Shown here: positions 22,598 to 33,262 of the stretch, one piece after another | Layout of the letters: each line of letters opens with the position of its first letter | Position numbering within the stretch: position 1 is the stretch's first letter | Assembly (NCBI GenBank): GCA_003550325.1 | Contig: QKWP01000068.1 | Location: 522,444 to 586,443, forward strand | Length of the DNA stretch: 64,000 nucleotides | Direction: 5' to 3' | Source: Gigaspora rosea | Taxonomy: Eukaryota; Glomeromycota; Glomeromycetes; Diversisporales; Gigasporaceae | Program-made: the position numbers and the translations under genes | The notes under the pieces: model-generated | The model's input: the letters and a program-made list of their open reading frames with translations, nothing else | The model's database searches: none | Told to the model about the DNA's origin: nothing

Positions 22598-23560
22598 GTG
22601 AAAAAAAAGAGACAGACAAGAGGAAAGGAGACAGACAAGAGGAAAGGAGACGGACAAGAGGAAAAGAAATGGACAAGAGGAAAGGAGACGGACAAGAGGA
22701 AAGGAGACAGACAAGAAGAAAGGAAACGGACAAGAGGAAAAGAGACAGACAAGATGGAAAAAGGAAAGGAGACGAAAGGAGGAAGAAAGAAAAAGGAGAA
22801 GAAAAAAAGGAAAGGGAAAAGAAAGAAAAAGAGACGAAAAGAGGAAAGAAATAGAAAGGAGAAGAGAAAAAGAAAAGTAAAAGAGAAGGAAAAGAAAAGG
22901 AAAAGGAAAAAGAAACAATAAGTAGAAAAAAAAGGAAATAAGAGGAGGAAGATATAAAAAAGAAGCTGAAAGAGAAAGAAAAAGTGAAAGGAAAGAAAAG
23001 AAAAGGAAAGAGATTAAGAAAGAAAAGGAAATGAGAAGAGTAAGGAGAAAAGAAAAGAAAATGAGAAGAATAAGGAGGAAAGAAAAGGAAATAAAAAAGA
23101 AAAGAAAATGAGAAAGAAAAGGAAAAGAAAGAAAAGGAAAGGAAAAGAATGGGAAAAGAGAAAAGAATGGGAAAAGAAAAGATTGGAAAAAGAGGAAAGA
23201 TGGGGAAAGTGAGGAAAGAAGGAAAAAAAACAAAACAGGTAAGGAAAAGAGAAAGAAACGAAAAGGAGAAAAGGAAAAAAAGAAAGAAAAAGAGACGGAA
23301 AAAAAAAAACAGGTAAGAAAAAGAGGAAAATGCGAAAAGGAAAAAAAAAAAAAAAAAAAAAAGAGGAAAGAAGGGGAAAGAAGAGGAAAGAAGAGGAGAG
23401 GAAAGAAGGGAAAGAAGAGAAAAGAATAGGAAAGGAAAGAAGATGGGATTAAGGGAAAAACGAATATATAAGATGTAGGGAAATAGAAAATATATAAGAT
23501 GCAACAGAAAAATGAAAATATGAGAAGAATAGAAAAATGAAAATATAAGAAGAATGAAAG
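22598..23560. repeat. Polypurine tract, part 2, with a GACAAGAGGAAAGGA minisatellite
   Basis: It starts with roughly ten copies of an 18-bp unit (GACAAGAGGAAAGGAGAC, 22612-22760), then degenerates into about 800 bases of A/G-only sequence. The long open frames here are not genes. Confidence 0.9.
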
Positions 23561-24400
23561 TGAGTTGCTTGCGGACATGCTTGCTGACTTGTGGGTGGTC
23601 TTGCTCAGCAACTTGCTCCGCGACGCTCAGTTGATGTTGGTAGTAGTAAAAAAAAAAAAAGAAAAGAAAAAGTATTGTAAAGAGTGTAGTATTACAATGA
23701 TGTGCACATTCTTTGCATTTTGATCACGTTGGCATATCATACATGTGTTCGATTCTCTTTTTTTGTCGCCACGTGACCATTATGCAATACTTTGTGTGCA
23801 CGCATTGAGTGGAGTATTTTGTATTATAAGGTTAAATATGGCACCTACAGCCGCAGCGTGGCACTACTCCCACTGTGTTTTTTTCATAATGCCAATAAAT
23901 TGATCTGAGCGAGAATAATAATATGATGATTTCTGTCATTTATTAATAAAGCAAGGACGTTTTCAAATGTTGATCGCTATGTATTCCTGTTTATTACGCC
24001 ATTTTCGAGCATTCATATGATTGTTAAATTTGACTAATGTCATAACGCGACATTATTTTACATGTGATATGAGATCGTACTGGTCCTGCACGGCATCACA
24101 TGTCGCGCAGCTATCCTTATTTGTATAAGACATCAAGATTTTTTTAATGCCCTAGAACAACGCTTTTGAAATTATGAAACGTTGAATTACCAAATTACTT
24201 ATGTTATCTGGTTATAATTCATAGTTTATGTCGATTTATTCTGCTAAAATATATAGCTGCAACTACTCAAATGCTAACCCTAACCCTATTTGATTCCGGT
24301 GTTACGATCAGTTGGGAGAGCTTGATGAAATTGGGCCGGTTTAGTTCGGTTATAAACAAAAGTGATTAAGGTTAAATGGTTTAAAACGATAAACTAACAC
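23561..24400. other. Gene-free stretch
   Basis: No gene or clear repeat. From about 24300 the sequence joins the unassigned repeat that hosts the Tc1 element. Confidence 0.35.
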
Positions 24401-24493
24401 ACATAATTACGGATATATGGGCTCTCTTTATTAATAATATAAATCAATACATTGGATTATTACAATAATACTAAATACCATCAACCATCGTTA

Positions 24494-26151
24494 CAGTGGC
24501 GATCACATGTTTTGCATCACCCTAATACCCGAACTTTGAGATCAAATAATTTTATCAATAGACAACGAATAATTATAAATTTCAATTATTAAATTCACTA
24601 GATATAAGGTAATACGAATGTATAATTTTTTGCCTAGTTATTAATCAAGAACTCGCAAAAATAAAGCTTTATTAAAATTTTAGTGATGCATTTCATTTGA
24701 TCGTTTTTTTAAAATATAAATTTTGCCAATTTACAAATAAAAAAAAAACAACAAAGCAATATTTTTTTTTATAAAAAAAAGTTTACCATTCGGTATAACC
24801 CCCCTTTGCTTTATAAACATCCATCACTCGTTGTGGCATGCTTTCAATTAGCTTGTTAAGATAGTCCATATCCATTTCGACCCAAACCTTCTGAATCGCC
24901 TCCCAAAGCTCATCCGGATCATCAATCTCTACATGTAACCGTCTTCTTCGCTTGTCAATCTCATTCCACAAATGCTCGATAGGATTTAAATCGGGCGAAT
25001 AAGGTGGCCAATCAAGTACCTCAATACCATTATGATAGAACCACACCTTAGTATCAGTAGCCGTGTGCTTTGAATCGTTATCCTGTTGAAAAATAATATC
25101 ATCTTTTCTTAATCCATACCACCGGATTGTTCCTAAGAGGTCTTCACTTAATATTTGACGGTACAGATCTCCGTCCATTGTCCCATAAATTCGCACGATA
25201 TTACCAACCCCGAAAGAGGAGAAGCATCCCCATACCATAACACTACCACCTCCATATTTCTTTGTGTGGATCACATTTCTTTCATTAAACGGTTCGTTTG
25301 GTCGTTTCCAACAATACTGACGACCGTCTGAACCATATATCTTGAATTTGGATTCATCAGACCAGATAACACGACGCCAGTCCTCAACACTCCAGTCTTT
25401 GTATTTTTTAGCAAATTTATACCGTTCTTTGCGAGTTCTTTTGTTCAAAAATGGCTTTTTACGCTTAACCCTGGACGAAAGTCCGTTTCTTCGCAATGCA
25501 CGCTTCACTGTGTCTTCGCTTACTACAATGTTTTCATAAATTCTTAGGTATTTTTGAATTTCTACTGCATTTGAACATTTACCAGATGCAAGTAGACGTA
25601 TAATACTCCGTTCGTCTCGGTTGGTAAATATTCTTGGGGCCCCACATTTCGGCAAATCTTTTACAGAACCAGTTGCCTCTACTTTATTACATATTCGGAC
25701 TACCGACGGTTGCGAAACATTCTCTTTTTTTGCAATGTAACGGGAAGAGAAACCTTCCTTATAAAGAGCATATATCCTTGAACGTTTGTTGTCAGAAATA
25801 CGAACCATAATAATTTTTATAGGGGGAGGGAGCCACAAGTAAAAAGTGCGAACAAAAATATATAACTTCAGCTAGTGATGTTCTGTTTTGAAAAAAAAAA
25901 TTGGGGGGAAGCTTATGACGTTATTTTTTTGATACGCAATCGATCACATGATTTGCATCGCTATTTTTGGAATCAGGCAAGTAAAAAACCTGAATTCGTG
26001 TAACTTTGCATAATTTCAATGATCATCTATGATATTTACGCTTCTATACTTTTGAATTAACCAATTTTTATGTCATTGTCATGTGTATGTCACGAGATAT
26101 GGCCTTTTGTTCGTTTTGTTTCGGGTGATGCAAAACATGTGATCGCCACTG
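24494..26151 (-). mobile_element. Complete Tc1/mariner transposon (1658 bp)
   Basis: The two ends carry identical 29-bp inverted repeats beginning CAGTGGCGATCACATG, directly flanked by TA (24492-24493, 26152-26153). A second, related word (ATCGATCACATGATTTGC, near 25948-25965) lies inside the right end and a weaker one inside the left end (24685-24705). This is the double-repeat layout of IR/DR-type Tc1 elements. It encloses one uninterrupted transposase gene. Identical ends and an intact frame suggest recent or continuing mobility. It inserted into a repeat whose empty version is seen at 3381-3600. Confidence 0.93.
24783..25808 (-). CDS. Tc1-family DD34E transposase (341 aa)
   Basis: Cut-and-paste transposase acting on the flanking inverted repeats. 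The frame stays open 10 codons upstream of this ATG without another ATG, and TATAAAAATTATT abuts it, so MVRISDNKRSR is taken as the start. Residues 1-115 form paired helix-turn-helix DNA-binding domains (GFSSRYIAKKENVSQPSVVR, then GAPRIFT and SEDTVKRALRRNGL). The DDE domain shows D151 in VIWSDESKF, D243 in IFQQDNDSKHTA and E278 in YSPDLNPIEHLW, with 34 residues between the last two (DD34E). A glycine-rich YGGGSVMVWGCFS box lies between. Length is normal for Tc1 and no break is seen. Unlike most reading frames here it uses no intron. Confidence 0.95.
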   Translation of the reverse strand: MVRISDNKRSRIYALYKEGFSSRYIAKKENVSQPSVVRICNKVEATGSVKDLPKCGAPRIFTNRDERSIIRLLASGKCSNAVEIQKYLRIYENIVVSEDTVKRALRRNGLSSRVKRKKPFLNKRTRKERYKFAKKYKDWSVEDWRRVIWSDESKFKIYGSDGRQYCWKRPNEPFNERNVIHTKKYGGGSVMVWGCFSSFGVGNIVRIYGTMDGDLYRQILSEDLLGTIRWYGLRKDDIIFQQDNDSKHTATDTKVWFYHNGIEVLDWPPYSPDLNPIEHLWNEIDKRRRRLHVEIDDPDELWEAIQKVWVEMDMDYLNKLIESMPQRVMDVYKAKGGYTEW

Positions 26152-26420
26152 TAACTATTTTTCACTATCCTCCATAAGCTAAAACTAAACCCTTATATAT
26201 TTTTAATTCGTATGGGGGCTTTATTCACTCGTTTGGAGACTCAATCACTCGTTTGGAGATTTGATCACCCGTTTGGAGACTTGATCACCCGTTTGGAGAC
26301 TTGATGGAGACTTGATCACCCGTTTGGAGATTCATTCACCCAACTATGCCACAAACTATGCCAAAATAAGAAATATATAACGATAAAATAATAATGCTAA
26401 ACTAAAATTGAGCATAACAC
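26152..26420. repeat. Host repeat of the Tc1 element with a 20-22-bp minisatellite
   Basis: It continues the repeat interrupted by Tc1 and matches 3481-3590. At 26217-26345 about six units of CACCCGTTTGGAGACTTGAT type are arrayed. Nature of the repeat unknown. Its left part is about 24300-24493. Confidence 0.6.
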
Positions 26421-26988
26421 CGGCTAAGTGCCCGTCGGGGAAATAGCTTCGGAGAATTGAGCGACATCCGATAAAACTAATTTGTCACTCGACCCATCCC
26501 TTCACAACTATGAAATACACATATGGGATTTTGACTCGCTGCTCACGTGGTCACCAGACATTTTCTAGAATCGTCAAACCGATCTTATGTCGACCTTCCT
26601 TTTGATACCCGTGCTGTATAATCGGGCTATCGAAGCATTATTCGAGATAGCTATCCGGGCTACCATTTACCCCGTTTACCCCGTTCATCAACCTGAACCT
26701 CCGAACTACATTCCTAGCGGGTACTAACGACAAAGCTGGACTTGCGTCAAGCTCAGCAGCAAAAACAAAAGGTGGAGAACAAATTCCATTCCTTTTCCTT
26801 AAATAACCACCTCCTATGACCTCATCCTTACTCTCCCACCATATAATTTCCCACGCAGAACTTCACTTTTACCCAAACTCCATGTCTCATAAAATTCCCT
26901 CATCAATACCTCATACTTACCTAACCGTACCAATAATTCCCACGCAATACCTCATTTTACCTAAACTCCTCTATTCCACAATTTTCAC
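26421..26988. other. Gene-free stretch
   Basis: Somewhat GC-richer, possibly still part of the host repeat to about 26520. A chance 66-codon ORF lies at 26816-27016. No supported gene. Confidence 0.35.
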
Positions 26989-26996
26989 CTGCCAAT

Positions 26997-27243
26997 CAGT
27001 GTATAAAATAGCATGATAAAAATCCGGATCTACCGTTATTTTTATTGCATATACCGGTATTTTAAAATTGGGCCGGTACAACAAACGGTGCATGATCCGG
27101 AATTTTTTGAAGTAACCGGTGCGTGCACCTATGTCCCCCAATGATCTGATGATCATTTTCTACTAATGCAGGTTTTTTTTTTTTTTGAACCGGTATTTTT
27201 TTATATAACAGGTGCATGTACCGGTAAATTATTTTAAACACTG
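26997..27243. mobile_element. hAT-type MITE with CAGTGT termini
   Basis: Begins CAGTGTATAAAATAG and ends TTTTAAACACTG. Flanked by a perfect 8-bp duplication CTGCCAAT (26989-26996, 27244-27251). The interior has ACCGGTA-type words on both arms. Related termini bound 35046-35441, 36948-37372 and 48694-49009. Confidence 0.88.
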
Positions 27244-27251
27244 CTGCCAAT

Positions 27252-27703
27252 GCCCCTACTTGGCTACGTCATGGCCCCGGTCCATGGTCTCGTGACAAAT
27301 GACCGACCCGTGACTTCGTTCACGTGCGTTTCATATAGCAATATAATCAATTTATATAATCAAGATTTCAAAAGTTTTTTTCTGCTATCGTTATTCTGAT
27401 TGGTTAGTGATTGCTTATAACGATGAATTGACTCACGCTATGTGCTTATTTTAATAATTAACTTTTAAAGTTGTTTTTTTAAAAACAAATTTTAAACAAA
27501 TATAACTTAATAAAAAAAACTTACCCAAAATTGATAAAAATTTTTTTTAAATTAATTATATATTGTACAAAAATTTTTATTGAACTTGGTTTTCTGTTAA
27601 GTTATTCTTGTTCAAAGGTATAAAAAATCTTTATTATAAAAATTTGCTTGATTTCCATTGATTCACCCCATTTTATTAATTTGAAGCTAATGCATTTGAT
27701 TGG
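27252..27703. other. Gene-free stretch
   Basis: Short GC-richer start (27252-27330), then AT-rich sequence. No feature recognised. Confidence 0.4.
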
Positions 27704-27705
27704 TA

Positions 27706-27960
27706 CGGTCAGTTCTCCCTAAATGCAATCTCCCGAAATGCAAGCACTATGAAAAGCTTCTCTGAATACATGTCTTCTCTTAGGTCCAATTAACATAACA
27801 TTTATAGATTTTTACTTCCCTAAATGCATGTCTTCTCTTGAGCCCAATTAACGTAATATTTATAGATTTTACCTCCCTAAATGCAATACCTCTCTAAATG
27901 CACGCTTAACACGATTTTTAGATATGGTCCCATTGCAATGCATTTAGAGAGGCCCGACTG
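27706..27960. mobile_element. TA-flanked MITE with CTCCCTAAATGCAA termini
   Basis: The left end GGTCAGTTCTCCCTAAATGC and the inverted right end CAGTCGGGCCTCTCTAAATGC match with a few changes, flanked by TA. Internal direct repeats of CATGTCTTCTCTTRRG (27770-27840). Style matches pogo/Tc1-mobilised MITEs; the element at 42128-42282 has the same terminus. Confidence 0.7.
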
Positions 27961-28009
27961 TATACCCAAATACGTGATTGAAATGTGGGAAAAAATGATC
28001 ATGTTATGA

Positions 28010-28690
28010 CGATTCCTATTTCAGTATCTTCAATTTGTAATTATTATGACATTTCGATCATTTGGATGATTAATTACTGTAGTGAATTATGAAAATTTGA
28101 GATAACAAATCAATGACACAAACACAATTAAAATTATTATAAGCTTTCTGCGTGATCATATCATGACTCATTTTTAAAACTCGACTTCGCATGCTATTCC
28201 TTTGGTGTTAGGTTTAGCTAGGATATGGATAACATTAATAACATTTGTTAGTAAATCATGTACTTTGCCAGAATCATAAGTGTTATAACAGAATTTTTTA
28301 CAGTAATTAATGGCAGAAATCCATTATAATCCTACTGCAGACTAACTTGACCTTAACCACATAATGTAGTTATCAGAATATTGTGCAAGTTCTGTAAGGG
28401 AATTTGTTACAATAATTCATTATAGAAATCATGATAATTTCAATGCGAACTAACTCAACCTTAACTACATATATGTGTCATGTGACGGAATTTTTTATTA
28501 TATATAAAAATAAATAACGATAATTTCAATATAAACTAACTTACCTTTTTGTCGTTACTGGAATAATAAGTAAGCTCAGTACCAAAAATTTTTACGGAAA
28601 TTCACAATAGAAATTTATAGAAATTACAATAATTTATTCCAATACCAACCAACTCAACCTTAACCCTTATTGTATATTCCTAGCCCTATG
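28010..28690. repeat. Degenerate satellite S, segment 1
   Basis: Units of about 110 bp with TAGAAATCATGATAATTTCA, AACTAACTCAACCTTAACTA and AAGTTCTGTAACAGAATTT-type blocks. Strongly diverged. Confidence 0.6.
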
Positions 28691-29062
28691 AGAAAAGTGG
28701 TCCGGGTGTTGGTACGGGGTTGTCTGGATAGGCACGTGTCATGTGGCACGTAAAGGCATGAAACACGAACCAAAACGGACGTTTTATGGTATTGACACGT
28801 GCATTGGGTGGCACGCATGAGCACGTTTTATTGCGTTACTTTACGTGTAATTACCCGTGCCAAAACCCGTAAGTTTTGGTTTAGTAAAGTGCAGCAAACC
28901 CTGGTCCATTTACGGTCCAAAATGTCCGGTAAACAGTCCAATTTGGACCGATTAAACGTGCCAACACGGATCACAGACGTTGTGACGGGCAAAATCGACA
29001 TAGAGCAGTCCCAAATTCTGGCTGTGCTCAATTTCTATTTTTATTTTTTTTTATTCTTATAT
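28691..29062. repeat. Dispersed repeat family C, copy 2
   Basis: GC-richer block with GGCACGTGTCATGTGGCACG-like words and ATTTACGGTCCAAAATGTCC. It ends GGCTGTGCTCAATTTC plus a T-rich tail. Fragments recur at 22340-22560 and 13126-13195. The 91-codon ORF inside is not convincing. Family unknown. Confidence 0.45.
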
Positions 29063-29094
29063 GTATATTTTTAGTAATTAGTATTATGTGGATC

Positions 29095-29790
29095 GACGAT
29101 CACGAATCTTTTGAATCTTTTGAATCATAAGATTCAAAAGATGAAAACGATCAGTAAGATGTAAAAGATTCAAAAGATTAAAAAGAATCTTTTGTATCGT
29201 TTTTAGTCTGTAATTAAAAGTATATGAGAGCCTCGAGCTCACCTCAAATAAAGAATAACTCAAAAAGAGTGAATAACTCAGATAAGAGTTCAATATTAAC
29301 TAAGTAGAGCTAGAAGGCTCGAAGCTAGAGTTCAACGTTGTAGAGTAATAATCTTCGAAATTAGAGTAGAAGTGTATCATTAGTAATTCCCCCGATAGAT
29401 AATAAACTGTTGTCAGAATTATAAGCTGATAACCCCCCGATAAGTGAAATCGTATTAAAGCCTTATTGCACGGGTCTTATGTGACAACCCGTGCTTTTTT
29501 CATTTACTTATTGGCACGGGATTGTTACGTCAGACACCGTGCAATAAAATAGTTATATATGGGTGTTGAATAACCCGTTACACACACGGGTTCATATTTA
29601 AATCCCGTGCCTTCAGCACGGAATATGAACCCGTGTGTACTGGGTTATTCACTACAACCCATACAATAACTATAAAAAATCCCATGACCTCATATTAGAG
29701 CCTCGTGACATAATCTAGAGCTCTATTTCGACCCTAGTTACTTGGACCAAGTCTTTCCACGCCTCAATTGTAGCTTTACCGTTATTAGGG
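29095..29790. repeat. LTR-like relic, family D copy 2
   Basis: Shares the ordered blocks listed for 20590-21300. It additionally contains a hairpin-forming insert at 29551-29672. Ends not resolved. Confidence 0.35.
29551..29672. repeat. Imperfect palindrome with ACCCGTGTGT arms
   Basis: The left arm (GGGTGTTGAATAACCCG, CACACGGGTTCATATT) is mirrored by the right arm (AATATGAACCCGTGTGT, CGGGTTATTCACTACAACCC), giving arms of about 55 bp around CCGTGCCTTCAGCACGG. Confidence 0.7.
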
Positions 29791-30094
29791 TTGCATTAGA
29801 GTAGTTTAGTTGGTTATAGTAGTGTATTGTTGCGATAGTTAAACGAAAGAGATTATCCTCCCTTTCACAACGTACAAACCCGGATACCTACATGGTCCAC
29901 TTTTTTCATAGGTAGAATATTGAGTAAACTTTGTTTTATAAAAAATTTCTTACAATAACTTGATAAACTTTAACCACATGTTGTAGTCATTGAATAGTAA
30001 GTTTTGTAAAGTAATTGTTATAGTAATTCACGATAAAAATCAAAATAATTTAATATAAACTACCACAACCTAATCACATGCTTTATTCCCCGGT

Positions 30095-30342
30095 TCTTAT
30101 TTATACTTCTATACTATTTCTTCTCATTATTGCCCAGATTTCAGATTCGGGCTGATCCAGTTTTTTAAATTATTAGTTACAAAAAGAATAAAAGTCGCTG
30201 GCTAAAAAAAAAAAAAAAGAGAGAGAGAAAAGAAAGGAAAAAAAAAATCGAAAAATGATTTGTGATTTGTAGTAAGCTAAACTTTATGAAATACTCAACT
30301 TTAGTTTGAAGAAATAGTATAGAAGTATAATAAAAACCTGGG
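30095..30342. repeat. Terminal-inverted-repeat element, about 250 bp
   Basis: ATTTATACTTCTATACTATT near 30108-30127 is mirrored at 30311-30335, with a CCCGGTT / AACCTGGG extension. No target duplication read. Non-coding. Confidence 0.5.
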
Positions 30343-30352
30343 AATAGATCAG

Positions 30353-30497
30353 TTATTAGCCACGAAATGGACATAACCAAAATCAATCTCAGATCAGATG
30401 ATCGAATAATGACGGAATGCCAGTGCCCTTCCGTCATTATCCGATCATCTGATCTGGGATTGATTTTTGGTTATTGCCCACTTCGTGGACAATAACA
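30353..30497. repeat. Near-perfect hairpin, arms about 68 bp
   Basis: The left arm includes CCACGAAATGGACATAACC and ATCAGATGATCGAATAATGA. The right arm carries the mirror words TCATTATCCGATCATCTGAT and GGTTATTGCCCACTTCGTGG around a loop of about 9 nt. It could be a MITE or a hairpin RNA source; neither is shown. Confidence 0.75.
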
Positions 30498-31451
30498 TAT
30501 ACGTATTGTGTGTTGGGTAAGTTAATAATGAAGCTTTTTTATAGTATTTCATATTAAAATAACAATAGTCTAATACAAACTAATTTAGCCTTGACTACAT
30601 AGTATATCACTAAAATAATGAATACAGTTTTGCAACAAAATTTTTTACAATAACTCTAATGCAAACTAACACCACATACTGCTTTTACAAAATAGTGGCT
30701 TCTATAACAGAATTTACAGTACTCGCAGTAGAAATCTGATACATCTAATGCAAACTAACACTTAACCGAATACCGTGCTCACTAAATAGCGAGTAAGTTA
30801 TGTAACAAAGTGTTTACAGTAACTTAATGAGAGAAATCACATATTATGTGTCAAGTAAGTTTTGTAGCAGAAGTTTTTTTAATAATAATAGAAATCACGA
30901 TAACTCTAATGCAAACTAACTCTACTCTAATTACTTTATATCGCATTATTTACAGCAAAAAAATATGGCACGTGCTGTAACCATATTAATTTGCAAAATC
31001 AATTCTACCACCATCTACAAGAAATAATCATAATTTAAATTAAATCAACTCAACTAAATACTGTTGCACTAAGTAAGTTCTGCAACAGAATTTTTTTACA
31101 ATAATTTAATATAAACTAACTATTAACTTTAATCAAATATTAATTTCTGGAATAGCAATTAAGTTCAGTAACAAAAGTTTTCACAATACTCACACAATCA
31201 TTTTAATGCAAACATTTTGGTGTTGTTACCAGAATAACAAGTTCTGTAATAAAATTTTTACAGCAACTTTATGATAGAATTTTCAATAATCCTAACGCAA
31301 ATACATCCTTAATTACAACTGTTTTCACTAAAATAGCAAGCTCTGTAACAATTTTCTACAGTAATTAATGATAGAAATTACAAATCTCAATTAATCTTAA
31401 CTTTATAGAAATCACAATAATTCAGATAATTCGGTACAATAACTTAACTAC

Positions 31452-31968
31452 TGTCACGGGCTAAAAGTGATCTTCAGAATTAGGCGCAGTAAAACCCGTG
31501 ATTAAGAATCGAATACAAGAAATCTAAGAAATCAAGAATTAAGGATTAGTTAAAAATAGTTAATGATATAAAATATTGTTAAACTTAGCCATCATTATTA
31601 TAATCATATAGTACTTATCATCATAAGCCCCTTAATTATAGTGATTCTACCATGATTCGAGATCAATAATTCTACCGTGATTATTTCTTAATGAAAGATC
31701 GATTTATCCCTAAACCTCTTTAGCTCATTAGTTTAGTCTTAATTATAAAAGCTCTGTAATTTCCCTCTTGTAAAAGATAACATATCCTACTGGATTATGA
31801 CATATACTCTATAATATATTCTTATACTTCCCTACAATAAATCTACTGATAAATCTTTTAATAAAATTACCAAATCACCAACATCACGCCTCTGGCGAGT
31901 TACATTATCACCTAAAATTACACATTTTCATATTTATCATATCAAAAGGATACATTTCTGCCTGTAAC
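31452..31968. mobile_element. Solo-LTR-like fossil, a different family
   Basis: About 517 bp starting TGTCACGGGC, flanked by ACTAC on both sides (31447-31451, 31969-31973). It contains TATAAAAGCTCTG (TATA-like) and AATAAA signals. No internal retroelement genes adjoin it. It inserted into satellite S. Length and architecture parallel 11635-12154 but the sequence differs. Confidence 0.5.
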
Positions 31969-32220
31969 ACTACATGCTATAGTTACTAGAATTAAAATAG
32001 TTTTTATACAATTTTATAATAACATAATAAAATCAGAAGAATTTCGATATAAACAAATCAAACTTATTTACATACAAATAACAGTAATTCCACTACAAAT
32101 TAACTCAACCATATACTAGATCACCAAGATAGCCAATTCTGTAACATATTTTTACAAAATTCACAATAAAAAATATGATAATTACAATGTAACTTAACTG
32201 TATCTACAATAAATTTATGC

Positions 32221-33247
32221 AGAGTGTGGCGACTTAGGGAAGTTGGTAAGTTGTCACCCCCAAGTGGCAGGTCTAGGGTTCAAATCCCACTGGTGACGCT
32301 TCGGAAAAATAGACCTGTGTTACGGTAACCATTTCCTGTCGATCGGTTGGGTATATTACCTGTAGTCCTTGGTTACCATCTCGAATAGAAACTTTCGGGC
32401 AAAGTTGTGTCCGGTGACACAGACAAATCCAAGGAATCGGGGAAATGGAAACCCATTTGGAAAGTCCCGAGTAAGGAGGTAGCAACGATTTTTGACGGTG
32501 CTACCAGAACCGGAATATCGGAAACCGGAGCTGGAGAACTGGAAGAAATGACCTTAGGAGGAGAGGGTCCACCAACCTGGCCGCCGGAGTCATACCGGAG
32601 GAAAAGGACCTATGTTCTGGAATTAGGTACCAGGGGAAGAAAACCCATAGTAGCACCTAATGCTGGGTAGATCAACCCTTCCGGGCCAACTGGTTTGGAA
32701 GTTTGGGGCACCTGGTAATGGACCAGTAGGAAAGTAATGGTGGGTACCGGGGTCGGTGTGAACCTTACAAGGGCAGAAGTAGGTAATGGTAGCGGTTAGG
32801 TACTCCCTGACTGCAAGTTGCTTGCCTCGGTGAGTGCATAAGTTACCGAAGTATAGGTAATACCTGTGTGGGACAGGGACTGCTCTACCAAGTTTACTCG
32901 CGAGGATAAATTAGTCCTAAGGGGATGTAGGTAGCATCCGGAACTGTCTTTGACTGACTAATGTATCAGAGGGCTGTACCAGTGATCACAAGTAGGATTG
33001 ACATGTGAAGCGTTGGACCAGAGGGTTAAATAGGCAATCCCCTAGTTGGGTTGTAGGTATGGCAACTAGTGTAGAACCTTCGGGCGGACTACTTAAATTA
33101 GACAATCAAAAGTTGTACGTGTGGCTAGTTGTACTCTCATTCAATGTAACTCAATTGTGGGTGCGCCCAAAGAGGCGCCCTTGATCCACAGGCTTGATTA
33201 AATAAACTCTTACCCAAAGCGGGAACTTTAACACAAAAAAAAAAAAA
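32221..33247 (+). mobile_element. Long tRNA-headed SINE-like retroposon (1027 bp)
   Basis: A perfect 15-bp duplication ACAATAAATTTATGC flanks it (32206-32220, 33248-33262), and it ends in about 14 A: a target-primed retroposition signature. The head has a box A-like TGGCGACTTAGGGAAGTTGG (32227-32246) and a perfect box B GGTTCAAATCC (32277-32287), so it is probably transcribed by RNA polymerase III from a tRNA-derived promoter. The body is about 900 bp, much GC-richer than its surroundings, with an 87-codon open frame (32407-32670) that lacks an ATG and any known domain. At about 1 kb it is well above usual SINE length. A truncated, older copy lies at 59803-60237. The partner LINE is unknown. 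Confidence 0.85.
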
Positions 33248-33262
33248 ACAATAAATTTATGC

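Larger units (their letters stand above)
29920..32205. repeat. Degenerate satellite S, segment 2
   Basis: More than a dozen decayed units of about 100-115 bp with GTTTTGTAACAGAATTTTTTAC and ATGCAAACTAACTC-type blocks. Interrupted by two hairpins (30095-30497) and a solo-LTR-like fossil (31452-31968). Confidence 0.6.

Noticed and set aside
22018-23611. Long open frames (up to 344 codons) across the polypurine tracts
   Set aside because: Products are Phe/Ser/Leu- or Lys/Glu/Arg-only; A/G-only DNA lacks stops on one strand by composition.
25342-25539. 65-codon plus-strand ORF
   Set aside because: Antisense shadow of the Tc1 transposase.
28799-29074. 91-codon ORF on the plus strand
   Set aside because: Lies in dispersed repeat family C and ends in its T-rich tail; no recognisable domain.
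32221-32300. Genuine tRNA gene
   Set aside because: Box A and B are present but no acceptor stem pairing closes the region and it continues into a long retroposon body with A tail and target duplication.
32407-32670. 87-codon frame in the 1-kb SINE-like element as a gene
   Set aside because: No ATG, no known domain, and the decayed copy does not keep the frame. Kept only as an oddity of the element.
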